A stretch of 64,000 nucleotides of DNA from Rikenellaceae bacterium. GTDB lineage: Bacteria > Bacteroidota > Bacteroidia > Bacteroidales > Rikenellaceae. Shown piece after piece: positions 43,615-52,152 of this stretch (within the stretch, counting starts at the first letter, position 1; every line of letters begins with the position of its first letter). A program made the position numbers and the translations under genes. The stretch is from NCBI GenBank assembly GCA_015060165.1, contig SUZC01000010.1, forward strand, positions 1-64,000, given 5' to 3'. The notes under the pieces were generated by a model, which was not told where the DNA came from, searched no databases, and saw nothing but the letters and a program-made list of their open reading frames with translations.

Positions 43615-44640
43615 TTAGATTCCACGCATCAGGAACGAGAACTTGTCGCGGTTCTTCATTGCGATACCTGTTCCGCGTGCAATAGCGCGCAACGGGTCCT
43701 CTGCAATGTGAACAGGCAAGCCGCACTTGTTTGAGAGGCGCTTGTCAAGACCCTTAATCAAGGCTCCACCACCTGCCAAGTAGATACCGTTCTTTACGAT
43801 ATCGGCATAAAGCTCGGGTGGCATAGCCTCCAAAACCTTCATCAAGGCTGCGTCCAACTTAACAAGCGACTTCTCCAATGCGTAAGCGATCTCGTTGTAT
43901 GAGAGAGTAACAGTCTGGGGAAGTGCTGTAAGCATATTAGGACCTGTGATTACATAATCATCGGGCTCATCGTCCAACTCAGAAACAGCTGCACCGATTG
44001 CACACTTGATATCTTCGGCGGTACGCTCTCCGATGCGGATGTTGTGCTGCTGGCGTACATAGTTCTGAATATCGGCTGTAAATACATCACCTGCAACATT
44101 GATTGACTCCGAGCATACGATACCGCCCAACGAGATACAAGCGATCTCCGAAGTACCGCCACCGATGTCGATAACCATATTACCCTCTGGGGCCTCCACA
44201 TCAAGTCCTGCACCCAAAGCTGCTGCCATGGGCTCGAAAATCATATAGATATCGCGACCACCTGCGTGCTCGGCCGAGTCACGCACAGCACGAATCTCGA
44301 CGTTTGTTGAACCCGATGGAATACAGATAACCATACAGAGTGATGGTGCGAACATGCTGCTTGTTGTGCGGACCTTCTTAATCAAGCCGCGAAGCATCAA
44401 TTCAGTGGCGCTGAAGTCGGCAATAACGCCATCCTTCAACGGACGGATAGTCTTAATATTGGGGTTGGTACGCTCGTGCATTTGGCGAGCCTGCTGGCCA
44501 ATGGCCATAACTTTGCCGGTGTGAACATCGAGAGCCACGATTGAAGGCTCGTCGACCACAACCTTGCCATTGTAGATAATCAGAGTATTGGCAGTACCGA
44601 GGTCGATAGCCAACTCTTGTGTTAACGAAAAAAAGCCCAT
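43615..44640 (-). CDS. mreB: rod-shape-determining protein MreB
   Basis: A 341-aa bacterial actin that guides the elongasome under the inner membrane. Nucleotide-binding motifs are IDLGTANTLIIYNG (phosphate 1), VIDIGGGTSEIA (phosphate 2) and GIYLAGGGALIKGLDKRL (adenosine). The C-terminal RGI of the usual family tail is present. A minus-strand -7 box TACCTTTG lies at 44742-44749. It is divergent from pgi. Confidence 0.97.
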   Translation of the reverse strand: MGFFSLTQELAIDLGTANTLIIYNGKVVVDEPSIVALDVHTGKVMAIGQQARQMHERTNPNIKTIRPLKDGVIADFSATELMLRGLIKKVRTTSSMFAPSLCMVICIPSGSTNVEIRAVRDSAEHAGGRDIYMIFEPMAAALGAGLDVEAPEGNMVIDIGGGTSEIACISLGGIVCSESINVAGDVFTADIQNYVRQQHNIRIGERTAEDIKCAIGAAVSELDDEPDDYVITGPNMLTALPQTVTLSYNEIAYALEKSLVKLDAALMKVLEAMPPELYADIVKNGIYLAGGGALIKGLDKRLSNKCGLPVHIAEDPLRAIARGTGIAMKNRDKFSFLMRGI

Positions 44641-44941
44641 ATATTTGTATTAATTTATAAATCAAACAATTAACCCTCGCAAACATTCCGTTTTTGAGGC
44701 GTTGCGAGGTCGCGGATGACAGTTTAATCTATCCGACTGCACAAAGGTAGTGAAAAGATGGGTAACTTTTCCAACTTTTTTGCGGAAAATTTTACTAATT
44801 TTGCAGAGTTGATTGTGAGTTGGGCAAATTTGGCCAGCAAGTGAAAAATTTAACCACTCGCCGAGCACGAGTTTTGTGAGTATAGGCGAAGGTAAGAAAT
44901 TGACAAAACAGAAAATAATTATAATTTAAAACTGAAAAACA

Positions 44942-46273
44942 ATGAGTTTGATGAAATTGGACATTGCAAAGTCGGGCGTGGTTATCACCGAGGCTATGAA
45001 AGTCGAGGCTGCCAAGGCTAACGCTTTGCTTCACTCTGGTGAGGGTGCTGGAAACGATTTTTTGGGTTGGGTGAATCTCCCATCTTCTATTGATGCCGAG
45101 CAGATCGCTGCTATCGAGGCACAGGCTGCTGCCCTGCGTGCTAAGGCCGAGGTTGTAATCTGTATCGGTATCGGTGGCTCGTACTTGGGTGCAAAGGCAG
45201 TAATCGAGGCTATGAACAACTCTTTTGAGTATTTGAAACGTCAGCACGAGAACCCCACAGTAGTATTTGCTGGTCAGAATATTTCGGAGGATTATACCTA
45301 CGAGCTTTTGGACGCAGTGAAGGATTATTCGATTGCCGCAATCGTAATCTCTAAGTCGGGTACTACAACCGAGCCAGCTATCGCATTCCGTATCATCAAG
45401 GCCGAGATCGAGAAGCGTTATGGCAAGCAGGGTGCTGCGGAGCGTATCGTGGCTGTTACAGATGCTGCACGCGGCGCGTTGAAGACACTCTCTACAAACG
45501 AGGGTTATCCTACTTTCGTAATTCCCGACGATGTGGGTGGTCGTTTCTCAGTTCTCACTCCCGTAGGATTGTTGCCATTGGCTGTGGCTGGTGTTGATAT
45601 CAAGGCGTTGGTAGCTGGTGCGCAGGCTATGGAGCGTGCAACAGGTGTCGATGTAGCCGTTGAGGATAACTTGGCTGCTCAGTATGCTATCGTGCGTAAC
45701 GAACTCTACAAAGCAGGCAAGAAGACTGAGATTTTGGGTTCATATGAGCCTAAGTTGCAGTATGTTGCCGAGTGGTGGAAGCAGCTTTATGGCGAGAGCG
45801 AGGGTAAAGAGGGTAAGGGTATCTTCCCTGCAAGTGTTACACTCACTGCCGACCTTCACTCTATGGGTCAGTATATTCAGGAGGGTGAGCGTACTCTGTT
45901 TGAGACAATCATATCGGTTGAGAATGCAAAGCACACTGTAAAGGTTGAGACCGATGGCGAGAACCTCGACGGTTTGAATTTCTTGGCCGGCAAGCGTATC
46001 TCGGAGATTAACAAGATGGCTGAGTTGGGTGTTCGTCTGGCTCACATCGACGGTGGTGTTCCTCAGCTCTGCATCGAGATTCCTGCAATCGACGAGACAT
46101 CTATCGGTGCGCTTATCTACTTCTTTGAGAAGGCGTGCGGTATTAGCGGTTATATCTTGGGTGTTAATCCTTTCAACCAGCCCGGTGTAGAGGCTTACAA
46201 GAAGAATATGTTTGCGCTTCTTGACAAGCCAGGGTATGAGGAGGAGTCGAAGGCCATTAAAGCCCGCTTGTAG
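44942..46273 (+). CDS. pgi: glucose-6-phosphate isomerase
   Basis: A 443-aa glycolytic isomerase of the shorter bacterial type. [32 protein letters not shown] (sugar-phosphate loop), [13 protein letters not shown] and the late [11 protein letters not shown] and [14 protein letters not shown] segments identify it. A -7 box TAATTTTG lies at 44796-44803, leaving a leader of about 130 nt. Repeat copy F begins 3 nt after the stop. Confidence 0.97.
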   Translation: MSLMKLDIAKSGVVITEAMKVEAAKANALLHSGEGAGNDFLGWVNLPSSIDAEQIAAIEAQAAALRAKAEVVICIGIGGSYLGAKAVIEAMNNSFEYLKRQHENPTVVFAGQNISEDYTYELLDAVKDYSIAAIVISKSGTTTEPAIAFRIIKAEIEKRYGKQGAAERIVAVTDAARGALKTLSTNEGYPTFVIPDDVGGRFSVLTPVGLLPLAVAGVDIKALVAGAQAMERATGVDVAVEDNLAAQYAIVRNELYKAGKKTEILGSYEPKLQYVAEWWKQLYGESEGKEGKGIFPASVTLTADLHSMGQYIQEGERTLFETIISVENAKHTVKVETDGENLDGLNFLAGKRISEINKMAELGVRLAHIDGGVPQLCIEIPAIDETSIGALIYFFEKACGISGYILGVNPFNQPGVEAYKKNMFALLDKPGYEEESKAIKARL

Positions 46274-46275
46274 TT

Positions 46276-46400
46276 TGAAAATCGTCTAATGTGGCTCTTT
46301 TGGCGTCTTGCTCGTCCTCGAATTCCTCATTTACGCAGAGTAAACTGCGGATTCTCGAACTTCGGCAATCCTCAAAATAGCCTACATTATACAATTTTCA
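46276..46400 (+). repeat. covarying ~120-nt palindromic repeat, copy F
   Basis: Arm hexamers AATGTG and TACATT (with CC replacing CT next to it). A third stem is TTGC/GCAA where A/B have CTGC/GCAG, and the GAATTCC/GGATTC stem matches copy A. It begins 3 nt after the pgi stop. Confidence 0.9.
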
Positions 46401-46407
46401 AGGAGTG

Positions 46408-46452
46408 AAAAAAGTAATGAGTGTCGCGTTTTCGTGGCACTCATTACTTTTT
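46408..46452. terminator. bidirectional terminator between pgi and the lipoprotein gene
   Basis: AAAAAGTAATGAGTG pairs with CACTCATTACTTTTT; both strands end in a T run. It separates convergent genes. Confidence 0.92.
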
Positions 46453-46498
46453 AGCTATTTATGGGACTTTGGCAATCCTATTGAATTTGCGACTTATA

Positions 46499-47650
46499 TT
46501 AAAACTCTTTTTTCATCGTGAAGAACATAATCACAGGGTTGTCGCTATCCTTAATATCTTTCATTACGGCTTGGTCGGGGAACACCTGATTGTATTCCTC
46601 GATTGTGACGGCATCGATTATAACGGCAAATTCATCTTTGTAGGTGGCACATACGTCGTAAACATTCAGTTCTGCAAACGATGTGGTACGCTCTCCTTCT
46701 AAACGGTAGGTTTTGCCGTTTGCTTTGTTGTAGATATATGTGTTGATAAATGAGTCTTTTGTTACGGCATTGATTATAATATTATTCTTGGCCTCATATA
46801 AATTATATATGCGGACAAACGAGTCGAAATCTGCTATTATCTTGTCGGTACTCCAATCGTTGGTGTTGGTTACTCCGCCAAATTCAGCGAGGTCAATGCG
46901 GTAGGCAGGAGTTATTGTGCAGTTCTCTACGCGATATACAGTGTCTTGGAATTGAGGAGTAATCAGCACATTCTTTGCATTTGTTGCGATGTCGGGGGTG
47001 ACAAAATTTACGCGCTCAAATGGACTTGGCATTGTCGTAGATTTTATCTTCATATCCGAATCGGTAAATACGAGCAGCGAATTGCCGTCGTTGCGCTCCT
47101 TGAAGGCATCGGACTTTTGGTTGTCTCCACTTGTCAAGCATAACCAGCTATCGCCACTCTGTACAATATTGTCGAAATCGAATAGGTATTCGATAGAGTT
47201 AATGTATTTGCCGTCAATAGTGTAGAGCAACAATTTCTCTTGTCTGCTATCTGCTACTGCAATAGCCTCTTGACCCTTGTAGTCGAGTAGTGCCACATCT
47301 TGAATAAAAGTGTACTCCTGCGGGCCTCGTCCCAAACGGCATATCTCGCTTAGAATCTCGCCTTTGTGGTTGAATACGAAGATGGTGTTAGCCTGTTCGT
47401 TATCGACCAAGATGATGTATTTGTCGGTGATGATTGTTTTTTCAATCTCACCAACAGGGGTCTTTGTTGGGCTGAGTCGCACAAGTCGATGCGAATCTAA
47501 AAACTGGTCGGGCGAAATTTTCTCCTTGTCGCTGATTGTGATTGTGGTGATTTCGCTTTGCGATGATTGCGCTTTGTTGCACGCCACGTTACTTGCCGCA
47601 ACAAGGAGCAGGAGCGATAAAATTAACTTTGTAATAGTTGTAGGTTTCAT
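46499..47650 (-). CDS. 6-bladed beta-propeller lipoprotein
   Basis: A 383-aa lipoprotein, signal peptide ending ASNVAC. The mature part has the family hallmark GEILSEICRLGRGPQEYTFIQDVALLD (about 96-120) and successive blade strands (FVFNHKG, LLYTIDGKYI, LLVFTDSDMKI). The same family as the genes at 9.8 and 60.3 kb. Role unknown; surface or periplasmic location inferred. Confidence 0.8.
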   Translation of the reverse strand: MKPTTITKLILSLLLLVAASNVACNKAQSSQSEITTITISDKEKISPDQFLDSHRLVRLSPTKTPVGEIEKTIITDKYIILVDNEQANTIFVFNHKGEILSEICRLGRGPQEYTFIQDVALLDYKGQEAIAVADSRQEKLLLYTIDGKYINSIEYLFDFDNIVQSGDSWLCLTSGDNQKSDAFKERNDGNSLLVFTDSDMKIKSTTMPSPFERVNFVTPDIATNAKNVLITPQFQDTVYRVENCTITPAYRIDLAEFGGVTNTNDWSTDKIIADFDSFVRIYNLYEAKNNIIINAVTKDSFINTYIYNKANGKTYRLEGERTTSFAELNVYDVCATYKDEFAVIIDAVTIEEYNQVFPDQAVMKDIKDSDNPVIMFFTMKKEF

Positions 47651-47910
47651 AAAAATAGTTTTTTTGAAAATGCTGATGCGAAGATGTGGAAATTTTATTT
47701 TATATCAAAATTTTCGTAATAGTTTTTTCGGCGGAATATCTCCTCCCCCGAATTCAAGATGTTATTATATTGATTGATAGATTATTATGTTCTTTTTGCG
47801 GGGTGGGAAAAATCTTTCTGAGAAATTAGCTGTGGCGCAGGAGTCGGATTATCTGAATTTTGGTTATATTTGCGGTGAAAATTAGGCAAATAACGTTAAA
47901 ACTGAATAAT

Positions 47911-49959
47911 ATGATTCGTAAGATTTTTATTTCGCTCTTGCTCTGCTGCTCGTTTTTGAGCGTAAGCGCAGACGAGGGTATGTGGTTGCCGAGCTTGATT
48001 GGATCACGCATCAAGGATATGCGTCAGAAGGGTTTTAAGCTCTCGGCAGAGGATATCTATTCGATAAACCAGGCTTCGATGAAAGATGCTGTGGTCTTGT
48101 TTGGCGGAGGTTGTACAGGCGAGTATGTATCGGAGGAGGGTCTGCTTTTGACCAACCACCATTGCGGCTATGGCTCGATTCAGCAGCTCTCGTCGGTTGC
48201 TCACGACTATCTCACCGACGGTTTCTGGGCAATGTCGCGCGAGGAGGAGCTCCCTGTTCCGGGACTTTCGGTGCGTCGATTGGTGCGTATGGAAGATGTG
48301 ACGGAACGAATGGCTGCAGGTGAGTCGGCAAAGGATATCCTTACCAAAGCAATGCAGGGCGGCTATACTGCCCGAATTGAGCAGATGTATTATGGCAATC
48401 AGCAGTTTCTGTTTGTTTACGAAATATTTACCGATGTGCGTTTGGTGGGTGCACCTCCCTCGTCAATTGGTAAGTTTGGTGGTGACACCGATAACTGGAT
48501 TTGGCCACGCCATACAGGTGACTTTTCGATTTTCCGAGTATATGCAGACGAGAATAACCGTCCTGCAAAGTACTCAAAGTCAAACAAACCCTATCGTCCT
48601 GCGCGCCACTTTGCAGTATCGACCAAAGGCGTAAAGGAGGGCGATTTTACTATGATCTACGGCTTCCCCGGCAATACACAAGAGTATGTTACTGCTGATG
48701 CTGTGGAGTATGTGGCCGAGGTCTCTGACCCGATGAAGATTGCACTCCGCACGAAGCGTTTGGATATCATCTCTGCCGAGCAGGCTAAGAGCGCAGAGGT
48801 GCGTATCGCGTTTGCTGCTGTTCACGCATCGATTGCAAATGCGTGGAAGAAGTGGCAGGGTGAGGTTATGGGCTTGCGCCGTTTGGGTACGGTTGCCAAG
48901 AAACAGGCATATGAGCGTGAGTTTGCTGCGTGGGCAAAGTCTAAACCGGAATATGCTTCTTTGCTTGATTCTATGAAGGCGGCTTACGAGGCCGTTACCC
49001 CCGAATATTATATTCGAGAGTTGTACAACGAGTCAGTGGGAGCAGTTTCGATATTTGGTTTTGCTCGAAGCATTGCGGCCAATGCTGCTAAGCAGGATAC
49101 AGATAACGATAAACTCTCTGCGCAGATTGCCGATTTTGCTAAGTCGTATAACCGCACGATTGATGAGCAGATTGCCGTTGCTATGCTCGATGAGTTTTTG
49201 CAGCGTATGCCCGCAGAGCGTATGCCAAAGGGAATGAAACAGGCCGTAGAGCAGAAGGGTGGAGCCAAGCAGTTTGTGGCGTGGTTGTATGATAATACCT
49301 GTCTGTTGAACGCTTCGGGTGTTACTGCCGAAAAGATAAAGGGCGATGCGATGGTTGAGTTTGCTATGCAGTTTACTCCTATCATCGAGAACAATCGCCA
49401 CTATGCGTATCGTAATTTGAGCAATGTGCCTGCCATCGAGAAGTGGTATCGCCCATATATGCAGGCTCTGCGTGAGTGGGATAAGAGGCGTGCATTCTAT
49501 CCCGATGCAAACCTTACGTTGCGTGTTGCCTATGGAAAGGTGGCTGGTTACGAGTATGCCGATGCCGAGTATCACAACCCTGTAACCACAATCGACGGTA
49601 TTATCGCAAAGGATGATCCCAATATCTACGACTATAACATTCCTCAGCAGTTGCGCGATATCTACGCAAAGAAGGATTATGGCCGTTGGGGCGTGGAGAT
49701 TGCTGGCAAGAAGAGTGTTCCCGTGTGCTTCTTGGCAACAAATCATACATCAGGAGGTAACTCAGGCTCTCCAATCATCAATGGAAAGGGTGAACTTATC
49801 GGAATCAACTTCGACCGTACTTGGCGTTCGACAATGAGCGACATTGAGTTCGATCCCTCGATCTGCCGTAACATTTCGGTAGATATCCGCTACGTGTTGT
49901 TTGTAATTGACCGCATCGGAGGAGCAGGATACCTTCTTGATGAGATGGATTTGAAGTAG
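47911..49959 (+). CDS. S46-family dipeptidyl-peptidase (DPP7/DPP11 type)
   Basis: A 682-aa exported serine peptidase releasing dipeptides from oligopeptide N-termini. The signal peptide ends near residue 20 (...VSADEG). The chymotrypsin-like triad is in LLLTNHHCGYGSIQQL, GKFGGDTDNWIWPRHTGDF and TSGGNSGSPIINGKGE. The S1 pocket segment reads GINFDRTW; an Arg here is the DPP11 feature (Asp/Glu preference), DPP7 having Gly, so DPP11-like is favoured. ATG 47911 is chosen, since a -7 box TATATTTG lies at 47865-47872. Confidence 0.93.
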   Translation: MIRKIFISLLLCCSFLSVSADEGMWLPSLIGSRIKDMRQKGFKLSAEDIYSINQASMKDAVVLFGGGCTGEYVSEEGLLLTNHHCGYGSIQQLSSVAHDYLTDGFWAMSREEELPVPGLSVRRLVRMEDVTERMAAGESAKDILTKAMQGGYTARIEQMYYGNQQFLFVYEIFTDVRLVGAPPSSIGKFGGDTDNWIWPRHTGDFSIFRVYADENNRPAKYSKSNKPYRPARHFAVSTKGVKEGDFTMIYGFPGNTQEYVTADAVEYVAEVSDPMKIALRTKRLDIISAEQAKSAEVRIAFAAVHASIANAWKKWQGEVMGLRRLGTVAKKQAYEREFAAWAKSKPEYASLLDSMKAAYEAVTPEYYIRELYNESVGAVSIFGFARSIAANAAKQDTDNDKLSAQIADFAKSYNRTIDEQIAVAMLDEFLQRMPAERMPKGMKQAVEQKGGAKQFVAWLYDNTCLLNASGVTAEKIKGDAMVEFAMQFTPIIENNRHYAYRNLSNVPAIEKWYRPYMQALREWDKRRAFYPDANLTLRVAYGKVAGYEYADAEYHNPVTTIDGIIAKDDPNIYDYNIPQQLRDIYAKKDYGRWGVEIAGKKSVPVCFLATNHTSGGNSGSPIINGKGELIGINFDRTWRSTMSDIEFDPSICRNISVDIRYVLFVIDRIGGAGYLLDEMDLK

Positions 49960-50075
49960 CCCATAATAGCTGCATTGTACAATTTTAATTTATCTCATAA
50001 AACTTTATTTGGGATTGATTGCCTCTCAGTAACCTTTTTCGGGCAAGTTTTGGGTAGGCTAATTTATAACGAAAG

Positions 50076-51731
50076 ATGTTTGAATCTCTGTTTCTGACCC
50101 ATTCGGCGACGCAAGCCGTTGTGATAGTATCGCTTATATGTGCTATAGGTCTTATCTTCGGTAAGGTGCGATTGCTGGGCGTCTCGTTGGGTGTTACATT
50201 TGTATTCTTCGTGGGTATCATAGCTGGCCATTTTGGTGTGAGCATCGATCCGCGTATGTTGCTCTTTGCCGAGAATTTCGGACTTATACTCTTTGTCTAT
50301 TCGCTTGGAGTACAGGTTGGACCCGGTTTTATGAGTTCGTTCCGCTCTGGCGGAGTGCAACTCAATATGTTGGGTGTGGGCGTAATCTTGCTGGGTACGG
50401 TTATGGCGGTGGCGATGAGTTATGGTTTTGGAGTGTCGATGCCCGAGATGATGGGTGTGCTATGTGGAGCCACAACCAATACTCCAGCTTTGGGTGCATC
50501 GCAGCAGACCCTCTCGCAGCTAGGTTTGCCGACAGCGGCCCCTGCGCTTAGTTGTGCGGTGACCTACCCGTTGGGTGTTGTGGGTGTGATACTTGCCATT
50601 ATCGTGATGAATAAATTTTTTGTGCGTAAGATCGATATGGCTGCTCCCAATGAGGAGCATGTGGGTAATACGTTCCTTGCAACCCTGCGAGTACAGAACC
50701 CTGGAGTCTTTGGTCGCGATATGCACAATGTGGCTGAACTTGTGCACGTGCCGTTTGTTATCTCGCGTTTGTGGCGTGATGGCAAGGTGATTCTGCCCTC
50801 GAACGATACAATCTTGATGGAGGGCGATAGAGTGTTGGTTGTGACTGCTCGCAAGGATATAGATACCATAGAGGCGATGATTGGCCAAAGGGAGAGCATA
50901 GATTGGAACTCGGATAAGGTCGATTGGAATGCACTCGATAGCCAGCTCATATCGCGACAGATTATCATTACTCGTCCCGAGATAAATGGTAAACGTTTGG
51001 GCGCGTTGCGCTTACGCAATAGCTATGGAATCAATATAACTCGCATCTACCGCAGTGGTGTGTCGTTGCTGGCTACACCCGATTTAACGTTACAGATGGG
51101 CGACTGTGTGGTTGTAGTTGGTGGAGAGCGAGCTGTGTTGAAGGTTGAGAAGGTGCTTGGTAACGCCCAGAAAGAGCTGAATGAGCCTAACCTCACGTCA
51201 ATCTACATTGGTATCGTGTTGGGCCTTATTTTGGGTGCTGTACCACTTGCATTGCCCGGTATCTCAGCACCGGTGAAGTTGGGTTTGGCCGGTGGCCCGA
51301 TAATCGTGGGTATATTGATTGGAACCTATGGCCCACGTTTGCACCTTATAACCTATGCCACACGAAGTGCCAATCTTATGTTGCGCGGATTTGGTCTGTC
51401 GCTCTATCTGGCTTGTTTGGGTTTGAGTTCGGGCGGCGATTTCTTTGAAACGGCAATTAGCCCGACAGGTCTTATGTGGGTTGGATTGGGATTTTTGATT
51501 ACGATTATTCCAGTCTTGATTATGGGATTGGTGGCGATGCGATTCTCAAAGGTCGATTTTGGCTCGACGTGCGGAATGTTGTGTGGCTCAATGGCCAATC
51601 CTATGGCACTGAACTATACGAACGACATAATTTCGGGAGAGCACGCCTCGGTGGCATATGCTACGGTTTATCCTTTGTCGATGTTCCTTAGAGTGGTCAT
51701 AGCACAGGTGGTGTTGATGGTGTTTATGTAG
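50076..51731 (+). CDS. AspT/YidE-type putative transporter with two TrkA_C domains
   Basis: A 551-aa carrier of the aspartate-alanine antiporter family. Ten or so helices are in two repeats of the AspT/YidE/YbjL duplication domain, the first with GVQVGPGFMSSFRSGG and CGATTNTPALGASQQ and the second with GGPIIVGILIGTYGP and CGSMANPMALNY. Between them are two TrkA_C (RCK_C) domains (about 205-270 and 290-365). Substrate unknown. Confidence 0.93.
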   Translation: MFESLFLTHSATQAVVIVSLICAIGLIFGKVRLLGVSLGVTFVFFVGIIAGHFGVSIDPRMLLFAENFGLILFVYSLGVQVGPGFMSSFRSGGVQLNMLGVGVILLGTVMAVAMSYGFGVSMPEMMGVLCGATTNTPALGASQQTLSQLGLPTAAPALSCAVTYPLGVVGVILAIIVMNKFFVRKIDMAAPNEEHVGNTFLATLRVQNPGVFGRDMHNVAELVHVPFVISRLWRDGKVILPSNDTILMEGDRVLVVTARKDIDTIEAMIGQRESIDWNSDKVDWNALDSQLISRQIIITRPEINGKRLGALRLRNSYGINITRIYRSGVSLLATPDLTLQMGDCVVVVGGERAVLKVEKVLGNAQKELNEPNLTSIYIGIVLGLILGAVPLALPGISAPVKLGLAGGPIIVGILIGTYGPRLHLITYATRSANLMLRGFGLSLYLACLGLSSGGDFFETAISPTGLMWVGLGFLITIIPVLIMGLVAMRFSKVDFGSTCGMLCGSMANPMALNYTNDIISGEHASVAYATVYPLSMFLRVVIAQVVLMVFM

Positions 51732-51802
51732 CTCGGTGTGGGCTATAAAATAGCTTGCAGCGAGGAAAAGAGCATTGAATAAAATATTTTTCGGGCAAAA
51801 AT

Positions 51803-51833
51803 TTTGCAGATTATAAAATAGTCGCTATATTTG
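51803..51833 (+). promoter_or_regulatory. promoter of tRNA-Leu(GAG)
   Basis: TTTG (51803-51806), exactly 19 nt, TATATTTG (51826-51833), about 40 nt before the tRNA. Confidence 0.85.
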
Positions 51834-51874
51834 CACACCTTTTCGGCGGAGCATTGCCCGCCACAAGTGAAGAG

Positions 51875-51958
51875 GCCCAGGTGGTGAAATTGGTAGACAC
51901 GCTACTTTGAGGGGGTAGTGAGCATTAGCTCGTGCAAGTTCGAGTCTTGTCCTGGGCA
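51875..51958 (+). tRNA. tRNA-Leu, anticodon GAG
   Basis: Acceptor GCCCAGG/CCTGGGC, anticodon stem CTACT/GGTAG with loop TTGAGGG (GAG), long variable arm, T loop TTCGAGT, discriminator A. CCA is not encoded. The acceptor and D arm are nearly identical to tRNA-Leu(CAG) at 12.64 kb. Confidence 0.95.
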
Positions 51959-51959
51959 C

Positions 51960-51992
51960 AAAAAAAGCAGACTTTGCGGTCTGCTTTTTTTT
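51960..51992 (+). terminator. terminator of tRNA-Leu(GAG)
   Basis: AAAAAAGCAGAC pairs with GTCTGCTTTTTT across TTTGCG; the stem runs into a T8 tract. Confidence 0.92.
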
Positions 51993-52062
51993 GTGCCCAT
52001 TGGCACCTATATTGACAAACCCTCCAAACCTCCCTTTGATAAGGGAGGCTTCGGGGTTGTTC
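51992..52062 (+). repeat. stable-RNA-associated palindrome module, copy R3
   Basis: GTGCC/GGCAC, ATATTGACA, then CCCTCC and the hairpin CCTCCCTT-TGAT-AAGGGAGG (52029-52048), closed by an outer AACCC/GGGGTT. The hairpin is identical to copy R1 beside 5S rRNA. Confidence 0.78.
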
Positions 52063-52105
52063 TACATATGCAATATATTATATTGAGCAATAGCGTGATT
52101 GGAAA

Positions 52106-52146
52106 AAGTCTGACGCTTTTTTTGTGCACGTTGGCACCTTTACTAT
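52106..52146 (+). repeat. degenerate copy of the tRNA-Leu 3' flank
   Basis: The segment AGTCTGACGCTTTTTTTGTGC and TTGGCACCT resembles the tRNA terminator plus GTGCC/GGCAC part at 51972-52010 with drift. It looks like a partial duplication of the tRNA 3' flank. Confidence 0.5.
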
Positions 52147-52152
52147 ATGCTT

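Noticed and set aside
44795..45247. 150-codon minus-strand open frame between mreB and pgi
   Set aside because: It overlaps the first 100 codons of pgi and its leader; composition is Cys/Thr-rich and unlike a real protein.
7695..46400. Repeat family as a full insertion sequence
   Set aside because: Copies are about 120 nt with no coding capacity, and no transposase gene or clear target duplication is visible.
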